Assembly (NCBI GenBank): GCA_040766665.1
Contig: JAXGQD010000004.1
Location: forward strand, 210,804 to 274,803
Source of the DNA: JAXGQD01 sp040766665
GTDB taxonomy: Bacteria > Bacillota > Clostridia > Saccharofermentanales > Fastidiosipilaceae
DNA: 64,000 nt
Direction of reading: 5' to 3'
A program made the position numbers and the translations under genes. This document shows, one piece after another, positions 17,387-26,887 of the stretch. Under the pieces are notes generated by a model. The model was not told where the DNA came from. It did not search any database and worked only from the letters and a program-made list of their open reading frames with translations. The stretch's first letter is position 1. Every line of letters begins with the position of its first letter.

Positions 17387-18257
17387 AAAAGATTACGCAG
17401 AACTACTGCAACTTCAGGCGGATGCCTTGCCTGACGAGCATATTAATAAAGCAGAACGCCTGGGTGGTATGACCAATCGTACCTATCATGTGCAAGGACG
17501 TTTCGCAGACTATTTGTTCAGACTGCCCGGAGCGGGCACCGAAGCCCTAATCAACCGTAAGGATGAACGCATCAGTACGGAACTGGCCAGTGCCCTGGGT
17601 ATCGATGCGGAACTGCTCTTTTTTGATGAGAACACGGGCAGAAAGGTTTGCCGTTATGTGGATCATGCCGAGACATTGGACGCAGGTCGCATGAAAGAAG
17701 CAGGCATCATTCGCAAATTGGCTCAAGTCCTGAGACAGCTGCATGAGTCGGGTGTTGATACGACGGTGGATTTTGACATTGCGGAACTTATCTTGCGCTA
17801 TGAAAGCATCGTGAACGAGGCAGGGACCGACTATTGCGAGGGTTATGCCGAGATCCGGGATTTGGTCTTTCAAAGTTTGGCGAATGAAAAAGACTTGCAC
17901 AAGGTCCCTTGCCATAATGATCCGCTCTGCGAAAACTGGGTCTTAAGTGGGGAACGACTTTTTTTAGTGGACTGGGAATATGCCGGCATGAATGACCCGA
18001 TGTGGGACTTGGCCGACATTTCTCTCGAGGCCGACTACGCAAAAAAAGATGATAGCTTATTGCTGAGAAACTACTTTACAGCAGGGGTCAGCGAGTGGCA
18101 GCGTTTACGGTTTTTATTAAATAAGGTTTATATCGATTTTTTGTGGAGCCTCTGGGGTAAAACCCGTGAAGCCTATGAAGGAAAAGTCATGCGCGATTAT
18201 GCCGAGTTTCGTTTTGCCAGATTGGTGAAAAATGTGGCCGTTTACCAACGCAGGTGA
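17373..18257 (+). CDS. Choline/ethanolamine kinase family protein, LicA-like
   Basis: A 294-residue kinase of the choline/aminoglycoside-kinase fold. Motifs are GGMTNRTYHV near residue 30, the Brenner-type catalytic loop PCHNDPLCENWVL, and the metal-site LVDWEYAGMNDPMWDLADI. LicA-type enzymes phosphorylate choline taken up from outside. The ATG at 17373 lies inside the end of the licC-like gene, with AAGGAAGG 14 bases upstream; the coupling implies one operon. Together with the divergent TagF fusion it suggests phosphocholine-modified teichoic or lipoteichoic acid. Confidence 0.8.
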   Translation: MKVNKKDYAELLQLQADALPDEHINKAERLGGMTNRTYHVQGRFADYLFRLPGAGTEALINRKDERISTELASALGIDAELLFFDENTGRKVCRYVDHAETLDAGRMKEAGIIRKLAQVLRQLHESGVDTTVDFDIAELILRYESIVNEAGTDYCEGYAEIRDLVFQSLANEKDLHKVPCHNDPLCENWVLSGERLFLVDWEYAGMNDPMWDLADISLEADYAKKDDSLLLRNYFTAGVSEWQRLRFLLNKVYIDFLWSLWGKTREAYEGKVMRDYAEFRFARLVKNVAVYQRR

Positions 18258-18346
18258 ATGCGCTCGAATTTCCTTTTTGGCGCTCAATCTCTGCGCTGAT
18301 TCATGCTATCATAGGTAAAAGCTCTGCAAGCGAAAGGCGGGATACA

Positions 18347-18793
18347 ATGAAGGTTATTCTACTGGAAAATGTTAAATCAGTGGGTAAAGAAGACGATATT
18401 GTCGAAGTGAATGACGGTTATGCGAGAAATTATCTGATTCGCCGCAAACTGGCTCTCGAAGCCACTCCCAAGAATTTACACGATGTGAAACAGCGCAAAC
18501 AAACGCAAGCTGCGAAGGCAAAGCGCGTATTGGAAGAAGCACAGGCCCTGGCCTCCGATTTGGATGGTAAAACCTTCACCCTGAAGATGAAAAGCGGTGA
18601 GGGCGGCAAACTCTACGGTGCGGTGACTGCCATGGATGTCGCTGCAGCGCTCAAAGAGGCCGGTTTTAACGTAGATAAAAGAGATATCAACCTTAAAACA
18701 ACAATTAAAAATGTCGGTACGTATACCGCTGACATCAAGTTGCACAATGAAGTCAGTGTGGCGGTTGGCGTCAAGGTCGAGGAAAAAGTCTAA
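18347..18793 (+). CDS. rplI: 50S ribosomal protein L9
   Basis: A 148-residue L9. The N-terminal domain reads MKVILLENVKSVGKEDDIVEVNDGYARNYL in segments, followed by the long central helix rich in Ala/Lys and the C-terminal domain (KLYGAVTAMDVAAAL). The ATG at 18347 has AAAGGCGG upstream. The following dnaB start lies three bases after the stop; rplI-dnaB is a common pair. Confidence 0.96.
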   Translation: MKVILLENVKSVGKEDDIVEVNDGYARNYLIRRKLALEATPKNLHDVKQRKQTQAAKAKRVLEEAQALASDLDGKTFTLKMKSGEGGKLYGAVTAMDVAAALKEAGFNVDKRDINLKTTIKNVGTYTADIKLHNEVSVAVGVKVEEKV

Positions 18794-18796
18794 GCG

Positions 18797-20262
18797 ATGG
18801 CCGCATACAGAGAAGTGCCACAGGATGCCAATATGGAGCGCTATACAATCGGCGCTGCTTTGCAATCCGAAAAATGGTTTAGTGCCATCACCTCGGTATT
18901 ACCCACTGCCGTTTATTTTTATGAGCCTTTGCATCGCGATATTTTTCAGGCTATGCTCGATTTACAAAGCGACCGCATGCCGGTTGATCCGGTGACCGTA
19001 AGTTCAAGGTTGCGGGCTAATACCGCTTTCAACAATGCGGGCGGCATCCTTTTTCTCAATCGACTTGTTGATGATATGCGGCTTCCGGCCAGTGCCGAAA
19101 CTTATGCGCGCGAAGTGCATAACAAATATTTGTTGCGCAGCATCATGGACGTGGCAGATGAAATCAAATCGCTCTGTGTGGCGCAGGAGGCCAGACCGGG
19201 AAACGTACTTTCTGTTTCAACGCGCAAACTCTTTGATATTAATGCAGGTAATAAACTGGGCAGCCTTGAGGCGATTGCACCGATTCTGCGCAGGACCATT
19301 AATTTGATGGAGGCCCAATCCAAAGATGACGATGCGTCTAAACGAGTCAAGACCGGTTTTCCCAAACTGGACCGGGCTTTGGGTGGTTTGGGCAACGGTA
19401 CCTAAATATTCTGGCGGCGAGACCCGGTATGGGTAAGTCTTCATTAGCCTTGAACATCGCCCATAATGCCGCTTTATTTCATAAAAAAACCGTAGCCATT
19501 TTCAGCTTGGAAATGTCCAAGGAAGAAATTGCCAAACGTTTTTTAAGTGCCCGCGGTCAAGTGGATTCGCAAAAGTTTCTTTATGTCAAAGAACTGAGCG
19601 GTACGGACTGGGGTAAATTGGGTTCGGCTGCAGCCGTTTTCCTGAACTCGAAAATTTACATTGATGATTCTGCGGGGCTTTCGCCGGTCGAAATGATTGC
19701 ACGTTGCCGCCAACTGCAGATGGAAGACAAACTGGATTTAGTCATTATCGACTATCTGCAACTGATGAGCATGAAAGGGCGCCGCGAAAGTCGTCAACAG
19801 GAGATTTCGGAAATTTCCAGAACATTAAAATTACTGGCCAAAGACCTGGACGTTGCGGTCCTAGCGCTATCCCAGCTCAGCCGTGAAGCCGAAAAACATG
19901 AAGACACACCGCGGCCTAAGCTTTCCGACCTGCGAGAATCCGGTTCAATCGAACAGGACGCGGACTCCGTCATGATGCTTTATCGAGACACAACTCAGAA
20001 GGAAGACGAGAGCAAGGTCAGCGATAAAGTTGAATTAATCATTGCCAAAAACCGCAGCGGCCCCATCAAAACCATCCGTTTGGGCTGGATTCCCGAGTTT
20101 ACACTCTTCATTGAACCGACGAAAATCGAAGAACCGCAGTATATTGCTCCAGCCGGTGGTGACGCGGCGATGATGCAGGAAGAGGTGCTTAGACCCTCTG
20201 ACGATATGAGCTACCCCGATGCACCGCAAGAGCAATATGACGATTTCCCTTATGACAGCTAA
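18797..20262 (+). CDS. dnaB: Replicative DNA helicase DnaB, one frameshift in this sequence
   Basis: DnaB unwinds DNA ahead of the replication fork as a hexamer. The N-terminal domain (residues 1-~150) and linker are in the first frame, which meets TAA at about 19402 after GGLGNGT. A -1 shift there restores the expected text GGLGNGTLNILAARPGMGKSS. The second frame then carries Walker A ARPGMGKS, VIIDYLQLMS, LSQLSREAE and LRESGSIEQDAD through to the stop at 20262. DnaB is essential in studied bacteria, so a missing base in the sequence is the simplest explanation; recoding at the stop is a less likely alternative. The C-terminal tail is acidic and Pro/Gln-rich. Confidence 0.93.
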
Positions 20263-21694
20263 ACCGCTCGATCCTTTCGAAACCCGCCTGCTTGAACAAT
20301 TGCTGGATCCGCAATTCTGGCCGCAAGAGCAGGCGCTTTTTTTATTGGCCTATTCCGGTGGACCTGATTCCCAGGCACTTTTGCAAGCATTATTACGTCT
20401 GCAAAAAGAATCCGAAGTCGCTGTTTTGACAAAGGCTGAGTTTGTCGTCTGTCATTTTGAACATGGCTGGAGGCCGGAAAGCGCAGCTCAAGATGAGGCT
20501 TTTTGTCGTGCGGCTGCCGCAGACTGGTCCTTGCCATATGAATACAGTGATGTTGATCAACTCAAAGAAAAACTAGGCAACGCTGCCTTACCCGAAAACG
20601 CCCTGGGCGAAACAGCGGCACGCCATTATCGCAGGGCTTTTCTCTATAATTTGCAAAAGGCATATACGGATCAACGTAAGTTGCCGGTTTATCTTGTCTT
20701 TGCTCATCAACACGATGACCGTGTCGAAACTTTGCTGATGAATCTATTTCGTGGAGCGGGAATCGAAGGTCTGACCGCCATGCCAAAACGCAGAGGACTT
20801 GTGCTGAGGCCTCTACTTGAATTCAGTAAGAAAGAAATTCTTGCTTATTTAAGGCGTAACGCTTTGCCATCCTTAAAAGATCCCAGTAATGAAGAGGGCT
20901 TTACGACTCGAAACCGACTGCGCCTGAAACTGATGCCCTTACTGGAGGTCTTGTTTGAGCAGCCCGGTGAACATCTTTTAAACAGCGTCGCCCAGCTCGA
21001 GCAGATTAAAGAGGCTTTGTTATACCCGGCTGTCGAGCGGGCGCTGGAGTCCGTGAATCCACAAAGACTTGTTTTTACCGACATGTTCGGAAGCCGGATG
21101 TTGGGAGTCTCATTGGAGAAAAACAAGTTGCTGAATCAGCCGGAAGTGCTGCGCGCCTTCCTCTGGCGCCGTATTCTTTGCGATACTCTCGGAGAACTGC
21201 GTGATTTGGGTAGTGCGCATTATGCCCTTCTGGAACGCAAGGTCACAGCTACATCGAGTGGAGCTCAAGCCTTTATTGATTCGAGTATTTTGTCCTACGA
21301 CAGGTATGAGATGCGTCTTTGGTATAAAAACAGTTTGCCTATTGAGAAAGCAGGATTTGTGTCACTGCTTGGTCCGAAACAAGAGCAAAAAATCCTTTTT
21401 TTTGGCGAAACTCAGAGCGACACAGAACGGTTTTCATTGTTTGAGAAAGCCGAGCGCATGAGTTATAATTTTTTGACGTGGTTCGCGCATTTTGCCGTTA
21501 TTAAAGACGGCATTTGGCGAAGTAGACGTGAAGGCGACTATATCCGTTTGAAAAACGGGCAAAGCAAAAGCCTGAAAAAATTCATGTCGGAGCAACGCGT
21601 TCCGCATGAACTGCGCGATTGCTGTTTGGTATTTTGCCGCGAATCGGAAGTGCTGTGGTTGCCTAGTTATTTTATTCGTAAAGAGATGGAATGA
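20252..21694 (+). CDS. tilS: tRNA(Ile)-lysidine synthase
   Basis: TilS attaches lysine to C34 of the tRNA-Ile that reads AUA, using ATP. The PP-loop motif YSGGPDS is near residue 33, and the HQHDDRVETLLMNLFRGAGIEGLTAM segment is typical of the N-terminal catalytic domain. The C-terminal region (residues ~390-480) includes IRLKNGQSKSLKKFMSEQRVP, the TilS C-domain signature. The start is uncertain: ATGs at 20219, 20237 and 20252 are in frame and none has a clear ribosome site; I chose the one that overlaps dnaB least. The tilS-hpt-ftsH order is conserved in Bacillota. Confidence 0.92.
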   Translation: MTAKPLDPFETRLLEQLLDPQFWPQEQALFLLAYSGGPDSQALLQALLRLQKESEVAVLTKAEFVVCHFEHGWRPESAAQDEAFCRAAAADWSLPYEYSDVDQLKEKLGNAALPENALGETAARHYRRAFLYNLQKAYTDQRKLPVYLVFAHQHDDRVETLLMNLFRGAGIEGLTAMPKRRGLVLRPLLEFSKKEILAYLRRNALPSLKDPSNEEGFTTRNRLRLKLMPLLEVLFEQPGEHLLNSVAQLEQIKEALLYPAVERALESVNPQRLVFTDMFGSRMLGVSLEKNKLLNQPEVLRAFLWRRILCDTLGELRDLGSAHYALLERKVTATSSGAQAFIDSSILSYDRYEMRLWYKNSLPIEKAGFVSLLGPKQEQKILFFGETQSDTERFSLFEKAERMSYNFLTWFAHFAVIKDGIWRSRREGDYIRLKNGQSKSLKKFMSEQRVPHELRDCCLVFCRESEVLWLPSYFIRKEME

Positions 21695-21742
21695 CTTTAT
21701 AGTAAGTCGAAAAAACGGAAATGAGTTACAGAGGAGTGCAGA

Positions 21743-22282
21743 ATGGCTAAAGTGGTCAGTAACGTGATGATTAGCAAGGACGAAATCGCGGCGATGGTTA
21801 AACGCTTGGGCGCTGAGATATCACGTGATTATGCGGGGCAGGAAGTGCTTTTAATTTGCGTCCTGCGTGGTGCGTTTATTTTTACGGCTGACTTAATCAG
21901 AGAAATCACTTTGCCTTGTAGTGTGGATTTTATTGCGGTTTCCAGCTATGGCTGCAGTACGGAAAGTAGCGGCTTCGTCAAAATAGTCAAAGATATCGAA
22001 ATCAATATTGAAAATAAAAATGTCATTATCGTGGAAGATATTATTGATTCGGGCCTGACCCTGAAAAAACTGACTAATTTACTGAGCACCCGCAATCCTA
22101 AAAGCATGGAGCTGTGTACAGCTTTTGATAAACCTTCCCGCCGCAAGGTGGATATTGATGTAAAATACTGCGGTATGCAGATACCAGACGAGTTTATTGT
22201 CGGATATGGCCTGGATTTTTCGGAGCTTTATCGCAATCTGCCTGAAGTGAACATTCTGTGCGATAGCGACGAAGAAGAGTAG
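21743..22282 (+). CDS. hpt: Hypoxanthine phosphoribosyltransferase
   Basis: The enzyme salvages hypoxanthine (and often guanine) to IMP/GMP with PRPP. The 179-residue length is normal. The PRPP loop VEDIIDSGLTL lies near residue 95, the flexible-loop region is VSSYGCSTESSG, and YCGMQIPDEFIVGYGLDF is the purine-binding C-terminal motif. GAGGAGTG precedes the ATG. It sits between tilS and ftsH. Confidence 0.95.
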   Translation: MAKVVSNVMISKDEIAAMVKRLGAEISRDYAGQEVLLICVLRGAFIFTADLIREITLPCSVDFIAVSSYGCSTESSGFVKIVKDIEINIENKNVIIVEDIIDSGLTLKKLTNLLSTRNPKSMELCTAFDKPSRRKVDIDVKYCGMQIPDEFIVGYGLDFSELYRNLPEVNILCDSDEEE

Positions 22283-22338
22283 TAAGCCGTTCTACCGTTC
22301 GGCATATAGGATTACGGTAGCTTGACAAGGAGTAATGC

Positions 22339-24405
22339 ATGAAAAACAAGATGCCTTTGAAAGGCATGGGATTCTATGTGGTGGTGTTGATTGCCGTGGT
22401 TATTTTTACCTCGTTTTTCACCAATCCGCAGCAAAGTGACAAAATCCCCTATTCGCAGATGGTGAGCCTGCTGGAAGACGGTAAGGCGACCTCCGCTGCG
22501 GCAGTCGGTAATACGGTAAAAATCGAACTTAAAGAGGCCTTACCCAATGGCAACAAGATCGTGGAACAGGAAGTTCCTGACTTTTGGATGAGCGACTTGT
22601 TAACGAAGTTGGAAGAAGCACGGCTGAAGGGCGACTTCACCTACACTTACACGCCACCAGTGCAAGTAGGAACTTATATCAATGCGGTTATGACCTTAAT
22701 CATGATTGGTGCCATGGTCTTTTTTGTCTGGATGCTCTATTCGCGTCAAAGCGGAGAAGGTAAGAGCGCCATGAACTTCGGCCGCAGTAAAGCCAGAATG
22801 AATGACCCGAGTAAAAACAAGATTACTTTTGCCGATGTGGCCGGTGCGGAAGAAGAGAAGCACGAACTGGAAGAAGTGGTGGATTTTCTCAAAAATTCTG
22901 ACAAATACGACGCATTAGGCGCGAAGATACCCCGTGGTATTTTGTTGGTCGGTCCTCCGGGTACCGGTAAGACATTACTGGCCAAAGCTGTAGCCGGGGA
23001 GGCCGGTGTACCCTTTTTCTCGATTTCCGGTTCCGACTTTGTGGAAATGTTTGTCGGTGTCGGTGCGTCGCGCGTGCGTGACCTTTTTGAACAGGCCAAG
23101 AAACATGCCCCTGCCATTATCTTTATTGATGAAATCGATGCCGTAGGCCGCCATCGTGGTGCCGGTATGGGCGGTGGACATGATGAGCGCGAACAGACCC
23201 TAAACCAACTCTTAGTCGAGATGGACGGCTTTGGCCCCAACGAAGCCGCTATCGTCATGGCAGCAACTAACCGCCCGGACATCCTTGATCCGGCTTTGCT
23301 GAGACCTGGCCGCTTCGACCGCCGCATTACCGTCATGCGCCCGGACATTAAGGGCAGAGAAGAAATTCTGCGCGTGCATGCCAAGAACAAACCGCTTGAT
23401 GCGGATGTGAACCTCACGGAAGTCGCGCGCATCACCCCTGGCTTTACCGGTGCGGACCTGGCTAACCTGCTGAATGAAGCGGCCTTGCTTGCTGCACGCA
23501 GCAATAAGAAAAGCATCAGCTACGCCGATGTGTCGGAAGCCGTTTTCAAAGTGATGGTCGGTCCGGAGAAGAAGAGCCGCATCATCAGCGAGCACGAGCG
23601 TAAACTCACTGCCTTCCACGAGGCCGGGCACGCACTGGTGATTCGCAGTGTCTCCGAAACGGATCGTGTTGAGCGTGTTTCGATCATTCCAGCCGGCGGT
23701 GCCGGTGGCTACACGGCCCATAAAGCACATGAAGATCGCTATTATGCCACTAAGAAGCAGCTGCTAGCCCAAATCATGATCGCACTGGGAGGCCGTGCCG
23801 CCGAAGAAATCGTCCTGGGTGAAATCAGTACCGGCGCTTCGAGTGACCTGCAAAGCGTCAACTCTATCGCCAGAGACATGGTTGTGAAATACGGCATGTC
23901 GGAAAAACTGGGCAACATGATTATCAGCTCGGAAGACGAGGTCTTCCTCGGACGTGACTATGGTCACACCACCCAATACAGTGATCAGTTGGCTGCCGAG
24001 ATCGATGAAGAAATCCGTAGCATTATCAGCACGGCTTACGCCGAAACCCTGGAGATTCTCAAAGAACGCCGCAAAGCCCTTGATGCACTTGCTGCCGTCC
24101 TCTTGGTTAAAGAAAAAATCGATGAGTTTGAGTTTGAAACCATCTACCTGAACAACACCGATGCCGAAATCCGTAGTCGTGATGCTGAAAACAAGTCCCG
24201 TGATCAGAATTATCTGGATCTGCTGAGTAAGAATCAGGCGAAGGAAACCTTGAGTACGAATCTGAAACCTGTCGCGGGTGTGTCGGAACCCCCAGCGCCG
24301 GACTATGTACCCAATCCGGAGCCTTCGGTGAATGTTCCGTTAGATGTAAAGGCTGAGTCTACGCCGGTTGATGTCTCGCCGGACGAAGAGAACACAGAGC
24401 GTTAA
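22339..24405 (+). CDS. ftsH: ATP-dependent zinc metalloprotease FtsH
   Basis: FtsH is a membrane-anchored AAA+ protease that degrades misfolded membrane proteins and regulators. Two membrane segments lie at about residues 10-30 and 113-133 and flank a short outer domain. The AAA domain has Walker A GPPGTGKT near residue 204, Walker B IIFIDEIDAVG and the SRH region ATNRPDILDPALLRPGRFDR. The zinc site HEAGH begins at His427. The ~70-residue C-terminal tail is Pro/Glu-rich and not conserved. AAGGAGTAATGC precedes the start. It is the last gene of the tilS-hpt-ftsH group. Confidence 0.97.
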   Translation: MKNKMPLKGMGFYVVVLIAVVIFTSFFTNPQQSDKIPYSQMVSLLEDGKATSAAAVGNTVKIELKEALPNGNKIVEQEVPDFWMSDLLTKLEEARLKGDFTYTYTPPVQVGTYINAVMTLIMIGAMVFFVWMLYSRQSGEGKSAMNFGRSKARMNDPSKNKITFADVAGAEEEKHELEEVVDFLKNSDKYDALGAKIPRGILLVGPPGTGKTLLAKAVAGEAGVPFFSISGSDFVEMFVGVGASRVRDLFEQAKKHAPAIIFIDEIDAVGRHRGAGMGGGHDEREQTLNQLLVEMDGFGPNEAAIVMAATNRPDILDPALLRPGRFDRRITVMRPDIKGREEILRVHAKNKPLDADVNLTEVARITPGFTGADLANLLNEAALLAARSNKKSISYADVSEAVFKVMVGPEKKSRIISEHERKLTAFHEAGHALVIRSVSETDRVERVSIIPAGGAGGYTAHKAHEDRYYATKKQLLAQIMIALGGRAAEEIVLGEISTGASSDLQSVNSIARDMVVKYGMSEKLGNMIISSEDEVFLGRDYGHTTQYSDQLAAEIDEEIRSIISTAYAETLEILKERRKALDALAAVLLVKEKIDEFEFETIYLNNTDAEIRSRDAENKSRDQNYLDLLSKNQAKETLSTNLKPVAGVSEPPAPDYVPNPEPSVNVPLDVKAESTPVDVSPDEENTER

Positions 24406-24469
24406 GTTTCGGGATTGCGCTTCGCCTCATCCACTGAGTCGCGGTGCAATCGTGCAAGAATATCATTGT

Positions 24470-24511
24470 AAATGGCGATTGAATCGGATTTCCAATTCAA
24501 CGCCATTTTTT
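24470..24511 (+). terminator. Terminator between convergent ftsH and DUF4364 gene
   Basis: AAATGGCGATTGAA pairs with TTCAACGCCATTTTTT with a small bulge, followed by T residues. A-tracts on the other side may let it act in both directions. Confidence 0.7.
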
Positions 24512-24982
24512 GCATAGCGCTTCATCGGGCAAAAGCAAACTCAAAGCCATACGGCTACTGCCACCCTGCATCAGTTTACAGTCTAATCGATAAAAACCAT
24601 CATGTTCTGCGCTGATGGAAACGCTCACATTGTCTTTCATTTCCCTGGCTTCTTTGCTGCTCTGGCTCAGCTTGTCTACTGTTTTACGCATGGGTAGGGG
24701 AATATCGGGCATGAGTTCGAGCAAGACTGAGCGGCCTTTCTCCGTCAGATAAACGCGTTCTTCGCTGCGTCCGCTGGCGTCTTTCCGCGTATCGTCCTTG
24801 CGATAGCCGACGTAAATCAGGCCTTGTTCGCTGAGCTGGGAAAAATGCTCATTATAGCTAAAGTAATCCAGATACAGACTGCTTAAAGCGTGACCGACCA
24901 GGTCGGAATGCGTTTGCCCCGGCAGTTTGTCTATCAGGTACAGCAGAAACAGTCTTAGATTTAAATCCTGGTTATCGTTCAT
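24497..24982 (-). CDS. DUF4364 family protein, winged-helix type
   Basis: A 161-residue protein of the DUF4364 family, found mainly in Clostridia. The N-terminal half resembles a winged-helix DNA-binding domain (LFLLYLIDKLPGQTHSDL, LSEQGLIYVG, VYLTEKGRSVLLEL). The C-terminal half is an uncharacterised beta-rich domain. A regulatory role is inferred only from the fold. GAGGGC precedes the ATG. It is convergent with ftsH and appears monocistronic. Confidence 0.8.
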   Translation of the reverse strand: MNDNQDLNLRLFLLYLIDKLPGQTHSDLVGHALSSLYLDYFSYNEHFSQLSEQGLIYVGYRKDDTRKDASGRSEERVYLTEKGRSVLLELMPDIPLPMRKTVDKLSQSSKEAREMKDNVSVSISAEHDGFYRLDCKLMQGGSSRMALSLLLPDEALCKKWR

Positions 24983-25082
24983 AAGAGCCCTCGGTACGTG
25001 TATAATCTGTCACTTATTCTAGATAAAAAAGCAGGCAAATGAAAGTCAGGGTCGGCTTTTGCCAAAGCTTTTATGATTATAA

Positions 25083-25124
25083 AAAGAGGCTGTCACAAGC
25101 ACCCGCACGATGCAAGGGACAGCC
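25083..25124 (-). terminator. Intrinsic terminator after ilvC
   Basis: On the minus strand, GGCTGTC pairs with GACAGCC around about 23 bases, followed by TCTTTTTAT. It lies just past the ilvC stop. Confidence 0.7.
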
Positions 25125-25146
25125 CCGCTAGTTGCTGAAGAATCGT

Positions 25147-26151
25147 TTAGTCTACGTCGATCGTGGCGTTCCAGCTCATCAGTGCGCGCAGTTCTTTACC
25201 GACTTTTTCGATGGGCAGATTTTGTTCCATGCGGCGACGTGAATTGAAGTAGGCACGTCCGGTCATGTTTTCTGCAATCCAATTTTTGGCAAAAGTCCCA
25301 TCCTGGATTTCTTTTAACACTTTTTTCATCTCTTTGCGCGTTTCGTCCGTGATGATGCGGCTACCGATGGTGTAATCGCCATATTCCGCCGTATCGCTGA
25401 TGGAGTAACGCATCGTCGTCAAGCCGCCCTGGAAGACCAGGTCGACAATCAACTTCATCTCGTGCATGCACTCGTAGTAGGCGTTTTCAGGGTCATAACC
25501 GGCTTCCACCAAGGTATCAAATCCAGCCTTCATCAATTCAGAAACACCACCGCAAAGCACGACCTGCTCGCCGAAGAGGTCCGTTTCGGTTTCTTCACGG
25601 AAACTGGTGCCCAGCAGTCCGGCGCGCGCGGAACCGATACCGGCACCGTAAGCAAACGCGATATCCTGGCACTGACCGGTATAGTCTTGGTACACGGCGA
25701 ACAGAGCCGGTACGCCGCGGCCGATTTCATACTCGGAACGCACGGTATGACCGGGGCCTTTAGGCGCAATCATAAAGACGTCGATGTTTTCGGGAGGGGT
25801 AATCTGCTGATAGTGGATATTAAAACCATGGGCAAAAGCCAAAGCCTTGCCTTCGCTGAGGTTGGGCAAAATATCTTTTTTAAACATCGCGGCCTGTTTC
25901 TCGTCGGGAATCAGAATCATGATGACGTCAGCCGCCTTGGTCGCTTCGGCGACAGAGAGGACTTTCAGACCCGCAGCTTCAGCTTTCTGGGCGGACTTTG
26001 AACCTTCATACAAACCGACCACCACGTCGTAGCCTGAGTCGTGCAGGTTCTTGGCATGCGCGTGACCTTGGCTGCCGTAGCCGATAATGGCGATCGTTTT
26101 GCCATCTAAAGCATGGGTGGCACATTCAGCGTCCTTATAAATCTTTTTCAT
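25147..26151 (-). CDS. ilvC: Ketol-acid reductoisomerase
   Basis: IlvC converts acetolactate or acetohydroxybutyrate to the dihydroxy acids of valine, leucine and isoleucine synthesis, using Mg2+ and a nicotinamide cofactor. The 334-residue protein is the short class I form. IIGYGSQGHAHAKNL is the dinucleotide-binding loop, and the metal-binding acidic residues are in GTSFREETETDLFGEQ and YECMHEMKLIVDL. The cofactor-phosphate loop reads GLYEGSKSAQKA instead of the more usual GLR-type loop, which may shift cofactor preference towards NADH (inference). The ATG at 26151 has AAGGAGG eight bases upstream; the ATG at 26157 would sit too close. ilvN lies directly upstream. Confidence 0.94.
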   Translation of the reverse strand: MKKIYKDAECATHALDGKTIAIIGYGSQGHAHAKNLHDSGYDVVVGLYEGSKSAQKAEAAGLKVLSVAEATKAADVIMILIPDEKQAAMFKKDILPNLSEGKALAFAHGFNIHYQQITPPENIDVFMIAPKGPGHTVRSEYEIGRGVPALFAVYQDYTGQCQDIAFAYGAGIGSARAGLLGTSFREETETDLFGEQVVLCGGVSELMKAGFDTLVEAGYDPENAYYECMHEMKLIVDLVFQGGLTTMRYSISDTAEYGDYTIGSRIITDETRKEMKKVLKEIQDGTFAKNWIAENMTGRAYFNSRRRMEQNLPIEKVGKELRALMSWNATIDVD

Positions 26152-26202
26152 TTTCATACCTCCTTAAGGTTAAACATCATAATAATTGAAGTATTGGGGC
26201 AA

Positions 26203-26730
26203 TCAGTCTTCCTGATCGGAATTCGCGGAATAAAGACTCTCGATGTTGAGCGCCTTATCGCCGCGTTCAATGGCAACCAAACCGGTACGCACCAGTTCGA
26301 TGATGTTATACGGCTCCAGCATATTCTGTAAAGCATTCACTTTTTCATCCGAACCCGAGACTTCGATCGTAACCGTCGCCTGTGAGACGTCAACAATATG
26401 TCCGCGGAAGACCTGAGCCAACTGAATCAGCTCACTGCGTTTCGACGCATCGGCTTTCACCTTAAAGAGCACCAATTGTCTGGCAAAATGATCGCCCGGA
26501 TGCAGGCGCTTGACCATCAAAACATCAGGTAATTTATACAATTGACGAATCACTTGCGAGACCGCATCTTCGGAAATGTTGACCATCACCGTAATGCGTG
26601 ACAGCTCTGGCAACTGTGTTTCACCGACCGCCAAGCTGTCGATGTTATGGCCGCGCCGCGCAAAAAGATTCGATACCTTTGACAGGACACCGGCTTTGTT
26701 TTCTACCAAAACCGCGAATATCTGTGACAT
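26203..26730 (-). CDS. ilvN: Acetolactate synthase small (regulatory) subunit
   Basis: The regulatory subunit binds valine and tunes acetolactate synthase, the first shared step in branched-chain amino acid synthesis. The 175-residue protein has an N-terminal ACT domain (FAVLVENKAGVLSKVSNLFARRGHNIDSLAVG) and the C-terminal domain (VDVSQATVTIEVSGSDEKV). The ATG at 26730 has GGAGGAA upstream. It leads the ilvN-ilvC operon; the catalytic subunit gene ilvB is not in the window. I saw no leader peptide or T-box-like structure upstream. Confidence 0.93.
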   Translation of the reverse strand: MSQIFAVLVENKAGVLSKVSNLFARRGHNIDSLAVGETQLPELSRITVMVNISEDAVSQVIRQLYKLPDVLMVKRLHPGDHFARQLVLFKVKADASKRSELIQLAQVFRGHIVDVSQATVTIEVSGSDEKVNALQNMLEPYNIIELVRTGLVAIERGDKALNIESLYSANSDQED

Positions 26731-26832
26731 ATAGCCTTCCTCCCATGAATGAGATGGATACACCTTAACACTTATTTTTTAGCGAAACAATTCAAGGGGG
26801 GCACAGAACGCAATTAAGTGAGAAAACGAACA

Positions 26833-26866
26833 AAAAAGGCACTCCGATATGATTCGCAGTGCCCTT
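26833..26866 (-). terminator. Intrinsic terminator after mscL
   Basis: On the minus strand, GGGCACT and AGTGCC arms surround 14 bases, followed by TTTTTTG. Confidence 0.75.
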
Positions 26867-26887
26867 TAAATAACTGTATCTTAGCGC

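Noticed and set aside
26731..26887. Possible attenuator or T-box leader upstream of ilvN
   Set aside because: The only hairpin there is the mscL terminator; no leader peptide, T-box core or specifier loop is visible.
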